From Terriglobus aquaticus (GTDB lineage: Bacteria; Acidobacteriota; Terriglobia; Terriglobales; Acidobacteriaceae), in contig NZ_JAGSYB010000001.1 in NCBI RefSeq assembly GCF_025685415.1, forward strand, positions 3,410,001 through 3,474,000: a stretch of DNA of 64,000 nt, written 5' to 3'. Below the pieces are notes generated by a model that worked only from the letters and a program-made list of their open reading frames with translations, was not told where the DNA came from and did not search any database. The position numbers and the translations under genes were made by a program. This document shows, in pieces, positions 52,931 through 64,000 of this stretch (positions within the stretch are counted from its first letter, which is position 1; every line of letters begins with the position of its first letter).

Positions 52931-54022
52931 ATGAAGATTACCGGCGGCACCGCGACTTCTTACACCGTCCCCACCGACGCCCCGGAGGCGGACGGCACGT
53001 TTGCCTGGAACTCCACCACGCTGATCGTGGTGGAGCTGAAGGCCGGCAACGCAACCGGGCTCGGCTACACCTACAGCCACTCCGTTATCGCGGCGTTATG
53101 CCGCGACATGATCCAAAAGATTGTCGCCGGCTCAGATGTTTGGCAGAGCGCTGACTTGTTCCATCGCATGCGCGTCTCGCAACGGAACTATGGTCGCGAG
53201 GGCATCGGCGCGACAGCATTGTCCGCGATCGACGTCGCTGTGTGGGACCTGAAAGCGAAGCTGCTGCAGAAGCCGCTTGTCGCCCTGCTCGGCCAGGCGC
53301 ACGATGCAGCGCCGGTCTACGGCTCCGGTGGCTTCACCGCGTACAACGACGAGCAACTGACCGCCCAGCTTGCGGGGTGGGTCGCACAGGGTATTCCGCG
53401 CGTGAAGATGAAGATTGGCACCCATCCTGATGATGATCTGCGGCGCGTTGCGCTGGCACGCAAAGCGATCGGCAACCATGCCGAACTCTTCGTGGACGCC
53501 AACGGTGCCTACTCGCGCAAGCAGGCTCTGGATTTTGCTCACCGCTTTCGCCACGAGTACGGAGTGACGTGGTTCGAGGAGCCGGTCAGTTCAGACGACC
53601 TGCGTGGCCTGCGGCTGCTGCGCGACAACGGTCCGGATGGCCTGGACATCGCCGCCGGCGAGTACGGCTGGAACGACATGACCCTGCGTGCCATGCTGGA
53701 CGCCGAGGCCGTCGACGTGCTGCAGGCAGACGCCACGCGCTGCGGCGGCGTCACCGGCTTCATGGCTGCGAGCGCCCTGGCAGAGGCGCATCCTCTGCCG
53801 CTTTCTGCACACTGCGCCCCCAGTCTGCACCTGCACCTTGCGTGCGCGTCGCGGCCGTTGCGCCACGTCGAGTACTTCCACGATCACGCCCGCATCGAGC
53901 GGATGCTGTTCGACGGATTTCGCGAACCGGTAAACGGTGCCATGCTTCCCGATCTGACGCGTCCTGGCATGGGTCTCGAGTTCAAGCGGCAGGATGCCGA
54001 ATCGTTCCGCGACGACATCTGA
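52931..54022 (+). CDS. Enolase-superfamily sugar-acid dehydratase/racemase-like enzyme
   Basis: A 363-residue enzyme of the mandelate racemase/muconate cycloisomerase group. The base motif K-x-K is Lys159 and Lys161 (VKMKIG). Metal ligands are Asp189 (VDANG), Glu216 (WFEEPV) and Glu244 (AGEYGW), and His294 (SAHCAPSLH) supplies the second base. The start is ATG 52931; a GTG at 52883 is possible. Relatives dehydrate L-rhamnonate, L-fuconate, D-galactonate or similar acids. Beside a pectin locus, dehydration of a sugar acid from galacturonate or rhamnose is a reasonable guess, but this sequence alone does not show which. Confidence 0.82.
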   Translation: MKITGGTATSYTVPTDAPEADGTFAWNSTTLIVVELKAGNATGLGYTYSHSVIAALCRDMIQKIVAGSDVWQSADLFHRMRVSQRNYGREGIGATALSAIDVAVWDLKAKLLQKPLVALLGQAHDAAPVYGSGGFTAYNDEQLTAQLAGWVAQGIPRVKMKIGTHPDDDLRRVALARKAIGNHAELFVDANGAYSRKQALDFAHRFRHEYGVTWFEEPVSSDDLRGLRLLRDNGPDGLDIAAGEYGWNDMTLRAMLDAEAVDVLQADATRCGGVTGFMAASALAEAHPLPLSAHCAPSLHLHLACASRPLRHVEYFHDHARIERMLFDGFREPVNGAMLPDLTRPGMGLEFKRQDAESFRDDI

Positions 54023-54162
54023 ACGATTACACGGGAGCACTCCTCGCGCGCGATGACTTCTAACCACAGCCAGCAACACCCAAGCGACGCGACAGGAAAT
54101 TCGTCTTGGATCCGATGCACGGTCCAGACGTGTAGGTTCAGCGCGAGTACTTGGGAGAGCGC

Positions 54163-55140
54163 GTGAATTCTCTGGCACTCTTCGATACTTCTCCCAAGGC
54201 GCTCGTGAAGTTTGTACCGCCCCCGTTTGGCGGGTTGGTGCGCACCGCTCTGGACCATGTGCGCCATGGACGTTTCCAGCGTTCGCTTTCGCTGATGGTT
54301 GCGGCTACGAGTGCGGTCAGCGCGCTCGAGGTCGGCTACGAGCATTATCGCGGTTCCTATTCGAATCCAGTCATGTATACGCCGGTAGTCCTGTCCGGCG
54401 CTCTGGCCGTCGCAAGCTTTGCGGCCGTGTTCTCGCGCCGCGCCGCACAGACTTGGATGCGCTGGCTGTCATGGATCACCTTGCTGGACGGTGTGGTGGG
54501 CTTCGGCTTCCACATCCGCGGCATCCGTCGCAAGCCGGGTGGATGGCGCATGCCGGTGACCAATCTCGTCATGGGACCACCGCTGTTCGCACCGCTGCTG
54601 TTCGGCACGAGCGCTTACCTCGGCGTGCTGGCCAGCTATCTGCAGCGGGAAGAAGACAGCGAGACAGGCTCATATGTGCTGGATGCGCTTGCGGTGGGCC
54701 GGGAGCTGACAGGCCGCGATGACTGGCGCAACGACATCCGGGTCGGACGCTTTCAGAAGCACTTCTGTATTGTGGTCGCGGCCTACACCGTGTGTGTCGG
54801 CGCTGAAAGCTGGTACTCGCATTACAAGAACAACTTCGCCTACCGCGTGCAGTGGTCTCCCATCCTGCTTACGCCGCTGCTGAGCGGCGCGGCTCTGGGC
54901 TCGCTGAAAAGTGAGCGAGTGGCCAACACCCTTCTGCCTGCTGCCAGTGCGCTCGCCATGGTCGATGGTGTGGTCGGCACGTACTTCCACGTACGCGGCA
55001 TTCTTCGAAAACCCGGCGGCCGCACGAAGCCGCTGTACAACACGCTGTACGGTCCGCCGATCTTTGCACCCATGTTGTTTGCGGCGGCAGGCATGCTCGG
55101 CATGATGGCCTACCTGGTGCGACGGGAGAGATCACGATGA
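54163..55140 (+). CDS. Internally duplicated membrane protein, partner of GMC oxidoreductase
   Basis: A 325-residue integral membrane protein built from two copies of one unit, about 40-165 and 195-322. Matching segments are HGRFQRSLSLMVAAT / VGRFQKHFCIVVAAY, EHYRGSYSNPVMYTPVVLSG / SHYKNNFAYRVQWSPILLTP and DGVVGFGFHIRGIRRKPGG / DGVVGTYFHVRGILRKPGG, then GPPLFAPLLFGTSA / GPPIFAPMLFAAAG. Each has about four helices. I know no named family. The GTG start at 54163 has GGGAGAG upstream. Its stop overlaps the next gene by four bases (ATGA). A quinol- or cytochrome-coupling role is suggested only by context. Confidence 0.8.
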   Translation: MNSLALFDTSPKALVKFVPPPFGGLVRTALDHVRHGRFQRSLSLMVAATSAVSALEVGYEHYRGSYSNPVMYTPVVLSGALAVASFAAVFSRRAAQTWMRWLSWITLLDGVVGFGFHIRGIRRKPGGWRMPVTNLVMGPPLFAPLLFGTSAYLGVLASYLQREEDSETGSYVLDALAVGRELTGRDDWRNDIRVGRFQKHFCIVVAAYTVCVGAESWYSHYKNNFAYRVQWSPILLTPLLSGAALGSLKSERVANTLLPAASALAMVDGVVGTYFHVRGILRKPGGRTKPLYNTLYGPPIFAPMLFAAAGMLGMMAYLVRRERSR

Positions 55141-55892
55141 GCGAAAACAAGAGTCCGCTGACCGATCCGCGGACCGGAGAGGCCCTGCCTCAACGCGTGC
55201 AGCCCGGCTACTACCCCAAGTGGCGCGTCATGCGCGAGTATCGCTATTGGGACGCGGCTACCCGCGACGTGGTCACACAACGACTGGAAGCGCCCAAGCC
55301 GCTTCGCTTCTTCACCGCTGAAGAGGCGGGGGTGATGGAGGCCGTGCTCGACCGCATCCTGCCGCAGGACGATCGGCTCCCCGCGCAACGCATCCCTCTG
55401 CTGCCCGTGCTTGATACGCGCCTCGCGACGAACAAGTTGGAGGGCTATCGTTACGAAGACATGCCGCCCGACCAGGAGGCGTATCGCCTGGCCGTGCGCG
55501 CCCTGGACGCGATGGCACAGGAGATCTACGGGGCACCCTTCATCTCGCTCACCGTCACGTCGCAGGAACTCCTGCTCAAGTCGCTCAGCGAAGGCCATCC
55601 CGCGGGCGCGAAGGAGTTGTGGTCAACGCTCAATGTGAAGCGGTTCTGGACGCTGCTGGTCAGCGATGCCTGTGCCGCCTACTACGCGCATCCGTGGGCG
55701 TGGGATGAGATCGGCTTTGGCGGCCCGGCATATCCGCGCGGCTACATGCGCCTGGAGGCTGGCCGGCCCGAGCCTTGGGAGTTCAACGAAGAGCGCTATG
55801 GATGGACCGCACCGGCGGATTCCATCAGCGACTACGCAGACCCCGAAAGCGGTCACACAGCGTCCGCACACGGGCAGGCGGGAACGCACTGA
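55137..55892 (+). CDS. Gluconate 2-dehydrogenase subunit 3-like protein
   Basis: A 251-residue protein similar in layout to the small subunit of flavin-linked gluconate 2-dehydrogenase. The central segment FFTAEEAGVMEAVLDRILPQDD is the family's usual opening, followed by helices to about residue 180. No twin-arginine or other leader is visible, whereas many homologues have one. The start overlaps the stop of the membrane-protein gene by four bases; a GMC flavoprotein follows after 52 bases. The three products probably assemble into a membrane-bound dehydrogenase of a sugar or sugar acid. Confidence 0.82.
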   Translation: MSENKSPLTDPRTGEALPQRVQPGYYPKWRVMREYRYWDAATRDVVTQRLEAPKPLRFFTAEEAGVMEAVLDRILPQDDRLPAQRIPLLPVLDTRLATNKLEGYRYEDMPPDQEAYRLAVRALDAMAQEIYGAPFISLTVTSQELLLKSLSEGHPAGAKELWSTLNVKRFWTLLVSDACAAYYAHPWAWDEIGFGGPAYPRGYMRLEAGRPEPWEFNEERYGWTAPADSISDYADPESGHTASAHGQAGTH

Positions 55893-55944
55893 GATAACCG
55901 ACAATGACACTCATTGTTAGCACCGCAACCGGAGAAGTAACGCG

Positions 55945-57708
55945 TTGAACTGGCCGCACTCCAAATCGCCCCTCGGCGGAGCATTCGAAGAGCCCGAACA
56001 TGATGGCATGCATCGCCTGGGGCCGATGCAACGCATCAGCATCCCGCGCCGCCGGTTTCGCGACGAGGACGTTGTCGACTACGTCATCGTTGGTGTGGGT
56101 TCGGCCGGCGGCGTTCTGCTGCAGCGCCTCGCCCGCGCCGGCTTCGATGTTGTGGGATTTGAAGCCGGGCCGTTCTGGGATACCGAGCGCGACTGGGTCT
56201 CCGACGAGGCGGGATCGCACAACCTGTACTGGAACGATCTGCGCATCATCGGCGGTAAGGATCCGCTGGCGCTGGGCTCCAACAATAGTGGTAAGGGGGT
56301 GGGCGGCGGCAGCGTGCATTGGGCAGCGTTCACGCCGCGCTTTCATCCCTCAGACTTCGAGGTGTACACGCGCGACGGCGTGGGTGCCGACTGGCCGATC
56401 GACTACGAAGACATCGAGCCCTACTACGAACTGCTGGAGCAGGAGATGCCGGTCGCCGGGCCGGCCTGGTATCCCTGGGGCAAACCGCACGGCCATCCAT
56501 ACGCGCCGCACCCCATGGGTGCCGTCGGCGACGCGCTGATCACGGGATGCACCCGCCTCGGCATCGGCGTGTCAGCGGGCGGACCCGTAGCCATTCTTTC
56601 CGCTTCGCGCGGCGATCGCCCCCACTGCATCTATCGTGGCTTCTGCATTCAGGCATGCAAGGTCGGCGCCAAGGCTTCCACGCTGATCACGCACGTGCCC
56701 GACGCGCTGAAGCACGGCGCCGAGATTCGCGATACCAGCATGGTGTCGCGCATCGAGATCGGCAAGGACGGCCGCGCTACCGGCGTTCACTACTTTGACG
56801 CGGAGGGCCGCGAGCACTTCCAGCGCGCGCGCTGTGTCATCGTCAGCGGCTACGCCATCGAAACTCCGCGCCTGTTGCTCAACTCGGCCTGCCCCGGTCA
56901 CGAGCGCGGGCTGGCCAACTCCAGCGGCACCCTCGGCAAGTACCTGATGGCGCAGGCCGGCAACGTGATCCTCGGCCGCTTCGAAGAACTCATCCGCATG
57001 TACAAGGCGCCCCCGGCGCATGCGTTGACTGAGGAGTTCTACGAAACCGATCCAACGCGAGACTTCGCGCGCGGGTTCGCGATCCAGACGGTAGGTCCGC
57101 TGCCCATCGCGTTTGCGAAGCAGATGATGGCGGCCAAAGGCCAGTGGGGCTGGGGTTTGCGCCGCAGCATGATGGACTACAACCACTGGGCCGCGTTCGG
57201 TCTCTTGGGCGAGATCCTGCCGTGGGCCGACAACACCGTGGAGCTGGCGACCGGTGCCAACGAGAAGGATCGTTTCGGCCTGCCTGTTGCCAGAGTCAGC
57301 TTCAATCTGCACGAGAATGACAAGCGCCTGATCGAGTTCGGCAAGAACAAGACCATGGACGTGATGCGCGCAGCAGGCGCAGTAGAGGTGGTGCAGGAGC
57401 AGCGCTTCGCTCACCTGGTGGGTGCAGCCCGCATGGGCAAGTCGCCTCACGACTCGGTGTGCGACAAGTTTGGCCGCACCTGGGATGTCGACAACCTCTT
57501 CGTCATGGACGGGAGCGTGATGCCAACGCAGGGCTCCGCCAATCCGGGCCTCACCATTCAGTCGCTGGCTGCGCGCACGGCCGACTATCTCATCAGCAAT
57601 CATTCGGCGATCCAGAGCGGGGCGAAACGCTCGCTGGAAGAGCCAGGCATCCGCAAGACGTTGTCGCCTCCCGGTACCTTCCGCAGCGGGATACCGCATC
57701 TGCGCTGA
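55945..57708 (+). CDS. GMC-family flavoprotein oxidoreductase
   Basis: A 587-residue FAD enzyme. The TTG start has GGAGAAG upstream; the dinucleotide motif GVGSAGG is at 50-56. The second motif SGKGVGGGSVHWAAFTPRFH and the C-terminal HLVGAARMG...NLFVMDGSVMPTQGSANPGL, which binds FAD and carries the active-site base, are clear. It is the catalytic subunit of the operon with the subunit-3-like and membrane proteins. Known relatives oxidise gluconate, sorbitol, glucose or fructose to keto products. The substrate cannot be read from the sequence. Confidence 0.88.
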   Translation: MNWPHSKSPLGGAFEEPEHDGMHRLGPMQRISIPRRRFRDEDVVDYVIVGVGSAGGVLLQRLARAGFDVVGFEAGPFWDTERDWVSDEAGSHNLYWNDLRIIGGKDPLALGSNNSGKGVGGGSVHWAAFTPRFHPSDFEVYTRDGVGADWPIDYEDIEPYYELLEQEMPVAGPAWYPWGKPHGHPYAPHPMGAVGDALITGCTRLGIGVSAGGPVAILSASRGDRPHCIYRGFCIQACKVGAKASTLITHVPDALKHGAEIRDTSMVSRIEIGKDGRATGVHYFDAEGREHFQRARCVIVSGYAIETPRLLLNSACPGHERGLANSSGTLGKYLMAQAGNVILGRFEELIRMYKAPPAHALTEEFYETDPTRDFARGFAIQTVGPLPIAFAKQMMAAKGQWGWGLRRSMMDYNHWAAFGLLGEILPWADNTVELATGANEKDRFGLPVARVSFNLHENDKRLIEFGKNKTMDVMRAAGAVEVVQEQRFAHLVGAARMGKSPHDSVCDKFGRTWDVDNLFVMDGSVMPTQGSANPGLTIQSLAARTADYLISNHSAIQSGAKRSLEEPGIRKTLSPPGTFRSGIPHLR

Positions 57709-57736
57709 TCTTCGAGGACACGGGTAGCGCAGATGT

Positions 57737-57762
57737 AGGGTGGCGCGTTCCGCGCGCCAAAC
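57737..57762. terminator. GC-rich hairpin between convergent operons
   Basis: TGGCGCG (57741-57747) pairs with CGCGCCA (57753-57759) over a 5-base loop, with AGG/CCT outside as weaker pairs. It lies between the GMC operon and the convergent membrane-protein gene at 57817. No T-run follows, so the terminator call is moderate; the motif also resembles dispersed palindromes seen in many genomes. Confidence 0.4.
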
Positions 57763-57816
57763 CTGACGTTCGGCTGGCAGGCAGAACCTCCGCCTTCGTG
57801 CAAGGCGCGTTTCGCG

Positions 57817-59346
57817 TTAGTTTGCCTGTGCGATCGCGTCGAACACGCCGGTTTCCACCGTTGCCCCGTGCTTCATCTGCACAAAGATGCGGTAACGCCC
57901 GGCACTGGGAAAGCCGTACGGGAACTCCACTGTCGGCGCGATCGGCTTGGAGGCATCAGCGTTCCCGCCAAGCGCCATCTGGTCCATGCCGCTCATGGCT
58001 CCCATACCGCCCTCGTTCGCGACCTCCAGCGACTGCATGGGCGCGGAGCCCTCCGGGTGCGTGTGCGCGAAAGCGCTGAAGTCCGCCTTCACGAACGCGG
58101 CATGCCCAGCCATGCCGAGGTAGGGCAGCGTGTCGCTCGCGGGCTTGCCTTGCGGGTCCAGCAGCGTGAAGCGGAACCGCACGGGCTGACCGGCGCGTAA
58201 CCGCGCCGGACGGTCCCAGCGCATGGTGTAGCCATCCGGCAGGTGAAAGGAAGGACCGAGCTCGTTCTCCGAAACAGGCGACGTCAGCGCACTCGCGTCC
58301 TCAGGGCTCAGCATCCCACCGTGAAAGCCCTCGGGTACGTTCAACTCCGTGATCAGGGTTTCGGGCAGGCCGTTGCGGTGCACAATGTCGCCAAACAGGC
58401 GATAGGTACCGGCCGGCATCGTAGGCAGCGTCATGGCCAGTTGGCCAGGCGCAGTCGGTGCCGGGTGCAGGTGGAAGACTGCATCCATCCCCGGCTCCCG
58501 AATCGCATACAAGTGCATCAAGTGCCCGTGGTCGGGCAGGAAATCACTATTCAGCCGGTCGCGTCGCGGGTTGTCGGTCAAATAGCTGCTCACACTCAAG
58601 TGAAGCGTGTCGCCGCTCAGCGAAGGTGTCAGGTGTAGTGGTTGATATACGCGGTCAGCGTAGTCGGCTGCCTCTACGTTCCACCATTTGCCGCCGGCCC
58701 ACACTGCCGCGCTCACCACCAGCAGCGCTGCACCGGCTGCGGCCCAGGAACGTCGAATGCGAGCCGCATCAGGCTGCATGCCGGGGCGCAACCGCGCTTC
58801 GCGTATAGCTGCACCCACAATCCCTGCAACGCCAATCACCAGCAGCGTTCCCAGTCCGCCCAGGATGAGGCCCAGCGTTCGATTCATCTTCAGCATCGTC
58901 AGCGCAAAGGCTGGCACAGGCACGCTGGTGCTGGCCGTGCCTGCGGCTCCGGTCACCGCAAACTGCACCTTCCACGATCCGGGCGCCATCAGCCACAGCG
59001 AGCCGGAGAAGAACGCCGGATCCTGCGGGGAACGCGCCATAGCATCGGACGTGGGCGGGTGTTTGCTGGCCTCGCCGACCATGGGCACGGGCGTGATCGA
59101 GATGCCCTTTACCTCCGGCCCTGAGCTGCGTACCTCCACGGTCGCCACGCCGGGAATCACGTTCGGCGGCCTCACCGTGACGAACAGCCGGTACGGTCCC
59201 GCCTGTACCTCTTGGAAAACGTCTTTATTGCCCACGTGCGCATAGGCCAGTGCTGGCATCAACACAAGCAGCAGCGCGGCACAAAAGATGGCGACGCAGC
59301 GCCGAGCAGGGCGACACAACCTCAACGCTGCACCCCGCGCATCCAT
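57817..59346 (-). CDS. FixH/YtkA-like membrane protein of unknown function
   Basis: A 509-residue protein. The ATG at 59346 overlaps the upstream gene by 25 bases; a TTG at 59325 would give a four-base TTGA overlap. A signal peptide (VAIFCAALLLVLMPALAYAH) precedes a FixH- or CopC-like beta domain (about 34-130: FVTVRPPNVIPGVATVEVRS). Two helices at about 155-180 and 205-225 follow, then a periplasmic beta-rich region (LPDHGHLMHLYAIREPG, then GYTMRWDRPARL). Histidine- and methionine-rich patches such as MGAMSGMDQM and AHTHPEG hint at metal handling, but no known family is certain. Confidence 0.65.
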   Translation of the reverse strand: MDARGAALRLCRPARRCVAIFCAALLLVLMPALAYAHVGNKDVFQEVQAGPYRLFVTVRPPNVIPGVATVEVRSSGPEVKGISITPVPMVGEASKHPPTSDAMARSPQDPAFFSGSLWLMAPGSWKVQFAVTGAAGTASTSVPVPAFALTMLKMNRTLGLILGGLGTLLVIGVAGIVGAAIREARLRPGMQPDAARIRRSWAAAGAALLVVSAAVWAGGKWWNVEAADYADRVYQPLHLTPSLSGDTLHLSVSSYLTDNPRRDRLNSDFLPDHGHLMHLYAIREPGMDAVFHLHPAPTAPGQLAMTLPTMPAGTYRLFGDIVHRNGLPETLITELNVPEGFHGGMLSPEDASALTSPVSENELGPSFHLPDGYTMRWDRPARLRAGQPVRFRFTLLDPQGKPASDTLPYLGMAGHAAFVKADFSAFAHTHPEGSAPMQSLEVANEGGMGAMSGMDQMALGGNADASKPIAPTVEFPYGFPSAGRYRIFVQMKHGATVETGVFDAIAQAN

Positions 59347-60530
59347 CGGCCAAACACAAGACCCACCCAGGTCGAGAGGACCGCGCACACCGCCGCCTGC
59401 AGGAGCCCCAGGTACAGTGGCAATCCGTAAGCCGGGTGGAAGAACTGGCGCATGCGATCCACGCCGTCTGGCCGTGAGTTGTAGTCGAAATACGTGGTGC
59501 CGAAGAAGCGGTTTTCGCTCGCCTTGGAGAGTAGGAACTTGGCAAACGGCCACTCCACTGCCACCAGCACGGCAGTAAAGACTACGCCAGAGACCACCGC
59601 GATCTGCCACGTCTTCCACGACTTTGCTCTGCGCCACAGCAGGTCCAGCGCGATGGCGGGAACGATCAGCAGAACCGGAAATTTCGCTGGGACAAGATGC
59701 GTAACGGGATTGAAGACGGGGCCCAGCTTTGGCTCAGCATGCACCAGCGGAAAGATCAGGATCTCGCCGATGATGAAGGCCATGTAGGTGGCCGCCGCAA
59801 CCGTAGCCGCCCAACGAAACCGCGAAGCCTGCGAGATGACCGCAAGCGCAACAGGGATCGCAATACCCATCGCGATGTAGGCCTGCGTCTGGTGCAGCAT
59901 CACGTCCCACGTGTACTCCTGCAGAAAGAACATCTGCCCGCCCACCGTGAGGCCGCCCAGATACAGCAGCAGCTTTTGCAGCGTGCTGAAGCTCGCAGAG
60001 CCGTCCGTTGCAGCGCGATTCATTGCCGCCAGGATCAGGAAGAACACGCCCAGCGACACCGCGCGGATGCCCAGGATCAGCAGCGTGTGCGGCGGGCTGA
60101 CAATCTTTACGTCCAGACCGTACGCGTTGTGCCACCAGTTGTCGAATGGCGCGGAGGTGACCATCGCGAGGCCACCCCAGCCCGCGAGGAACACTCCCAG
60201 CGGCGCCCGCAGGCCGAAGATGCTGACCGACGCTGGCCGCAACTCCGCGTCGCGGCGAAACGTGCATTGGTATACCAGCCACAGACCCACGATGCCGGCC
60301 AGCACGCCGCACAACTGGATCATCAAATGCGCTGGAGTCCAGAAGGTGTCGCGTCCGATGGAGCGGTGCCACGCCACGTCCCATGCGCCGCCAATCGTGG
60401 CAGAGGTGACGCCAGCAACCACGGTCCAGATGTACCAGGGCACGCCAGCGGCGGCGGCACTGCGGGCTACGGTGCGGCTGCGGGATGTGGGAACCGCGGC
60501 AAGTGCGGTCGGGTGGGCTGCCGTAGACAT
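59322..60530 (-). CDS. Polytopic membrane protein, ~12 helices, unknown
   Basis: A 402-residue integral membrane protein starting MSTAAHPTALAAVPT at 60530 with AGGAG upstream; the first helix starts near residue 30. Conserved-looking segments include GGAWDVAWHRSIGRDTFWTP, FDNWWHNAYGLDV and HAYGLP-like ends. The paired histidines and WDxxWH motifs in the loops could bind haem or metal, which is a guess. It overlaps the FixH-like gene, so they are co-translated. I know no function; similar gene pairs near copper or cytochrome genes are remembered but unconfirmed. Confidence 0.65.
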   Translation of the reverse strand: MSTAAHPTALAAVPTSRSRTVARSAAAAGVPWYIWTVVAGVTSATIGGAWDVAWHRSIGRDTFWTPAHLMIQLCGVLAGIVGLWLVYQCTFRRDAELRPASVSIFGLRAPLGVFLAGWGGLAMVTSAPFDNWWHNAYGLDVKIVSPPHTLLILGIRAVSLGVFFLILAAMNRAATDGSASFSTLQKLLLYLGGLTVGGQMFFLQEYTWDVMLHQTQAYIAMGIAIPVALAVISQASRFRWAATVAAATYMAFIIGEILIFPLVHAEPKLGPVFNPVTHLVPAKFPVLLIVPAIALDLLWRRAKSWKTWQIAVVSGVVFTAVLVAVEWPFAKFLLSKASENRFFGTTYFDYNSRPDGVDRMRQFFHPAYGLPLYLGLLQAAVCAVLSTWVGLVFGRWMRGVQR

Positions 60531-60624
60531 GGCTCGGCTCCTGTGGCGCTGAGGCGTTACAGGTAGCCTAGCGGAGGCGAACTGGCGGAAACAAGCCATT
60601 TGGCCTGCGGCTTACGCCAGTCCG

Positions 60625-63319
<2,695 letters not shown>

Positions 63320-63339
<20 letters not shown>

Positions 63340-64000
63340 CGGCATGCTCCAGGTTCGTGTCGGCAACGCCGCGCGTCCATCCCAGCCGCAAGTCGCGCAC
63401 GTCTTGCAATTGGAACAGGGGCGTGCCGTTCGCGCGAGGCGCATTCAGCGCAAAGAAGTCCGCGCGCTCTACATCTTGCAAGTAGAACGGCGAGCGCGCA
63501 TCGGGCGCAGCCGTACGCACCTCGATGTGGCTCATTTCCACATTGCGCACGTGCCGCAGAAAGAATCCCGTCGCGGGAATGCGCCCAAACATGCCCGGCT
63601 CCGGATACGCATTCTCTTTCTCCGGAACCGCGATGTTCCGGTCCGCGTCCGTTCCGCCGCCCTCGTTGTGCACGTAAATGTCGCTTAGCTTCACATCCTC
63701 CACTGCGTGACCAGGCACACCGCTCAGGATGGAAGCAATCTTTGAAGCCGAGTTATAGCTTTCGATATTGCTGAACAGAATGCGTGCCGCCGTACCCACC
63801 TTTGTGCTCTCCTTGGGCCCGCGCAAGCGCGCTCCCAGTCGCACAAAAATGGGCGCAGAAACACAGTCGCGCATCGTCGTATTCGTGATGGCGATATCTT
63901 CCATCAGTGCGCCATCCACACTCTCCAGCGCGTAGCCCTGGCAACCCTCGAACACACAATTCGATACGGTGATGTTGATGAATCCGCCGTTCGACTCCGT
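63320..64000 (-). CDS. GH28 polygalacturonase-like enzyme, 5' end outside window
   Basis: The last 226 codons of a minus-strand gene that continues past the right edge; the frame is open up to base 64000 (TESNGGFINITVSN, then CVFEG). The visible part is right-handed beta-helix coils: ALMEDIAITNTTMRDCVS, VGTAARILFSNIESYN and VEDVKLSDIYVHN. The catalytic Asp cluster lies upstream, out of view, so activity cannot be confirmed. By fold and by linkage with a GH106 rhamnosidase it should hydrolyse galacturonan or rhamnogalacturonan. It overlaps the next gene by 20 bases. Confidence 0.78.

Noticed and set aside
57731-57762. Dispersed REP-like element around the hairpin at the end of the GMC operon
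   Set aside because: No second copy was found in the window, so a repeat family cannot be claimed.

Overview
The window is a 64 kb stretch of ordinary, gene-dense chromosome, high in GC, from a bacterium that looks like an acidobacterium of the class Terriglobia (Terriglobus/Granulicella/Edaphobacter-like). The reasons are a large Oar-type TonB-dependent receptor with an N-terminal carboxypeptidase-regulatory domain and no SusD partner, BBP2-type outer-membrane barrels, secreted CarboxypepD_reg/TPR proteins and a plant-cell-wall polysaccharide locus. No rRNA, tRNA, CRISPR array, insertion sequence or prophage was seen. The taxonomic call is an inference from gene families, not from a marker gene.

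Layout. 1-8.6 kb: the end of an EamA transporter, queD-queE-mutY on the plus strand, then queC with a DUF2007 gene, and an EmrB/QacA-type drug exporter divergent from a TetR regulator; two matching TGAC-N6-GTCA palindromes lie between the last two. 8.7-12 kb: a Gfo/Idh/MocA oxidoreductase, an unrecognised soluble protein and a secreted TPR protein. 12-20.2 kb: a complete potassium-uptake locus, (small ORF)-kdpF-kdpA-kdpB-kdpC with kdpE and kdpD. The sensor kinase is split: the cytosolic KdpD/USP half is on the minus strand with kdpE, and the membrane/GAF/kinase half is head-to-head with it on the plus strand. 20.2-24.6 kb: two BBP2-type outer-membrane barrels flank a degenerate SRAP-like protein that is coupled to a small membrane protein. 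The second barrel has an upstream 11-bp direct-repeat element resembling the one at the end of kdpE.

25-36.9 kb is housekeeping and mixed: a GtrB-type glycosyltransferase, an endonuclease III-like protein without the family lysine, a purine nucleoside permease, folC-plsC, a methyltransferase, the HslVU protease (with an extended HslV propeptide and an enlarged HslU), a BON/LysM protein and an aldo/keto reductase. Several perfect hairpins end these units.

37-49.3 kb is a pectin/rhamnogalacturonan utilisation locus. It has two SGNH rhamnogalacturonan acetylesterases, the Oar-like TonB receptor with candidate operators at its promoter, a GH106-related glycosidase, a GH2 beta-galactosidase-like enzyme and a GH43 enzyme. 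It is followed by an M28 peptidase, a TPP-dependent pyruvate oxidase-like enzyme and an enolase-superfamily sugar-acid dehydratase. 54-57.7 kb is an operon of an internally duplicated membrane protein, a gluconate 2-dehydrogenase subunit-3-like protein and a GMC flavoprotein. 57.8-64 kb, all on the minus strand, holds two coupled membrane proteins, a large GH106 alpha-L-rhamnosidase and the 3' part of a GH28 polygalacturonase, which appears to be a second pectin cluster running off the right edge.

How the genes work together. Acetylesterases, polygalacturonase, rhamnosidases, galactosidase and GH43 would strip and cut rhamnogalacturonan outside the inner membrane. The TonB receptor would import fragments, and the enolase-superfamily enzyme and dehydrogenases could oxidise the sugars. 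The kdp system, and perhaps the second barrel, would respond to low potassium.
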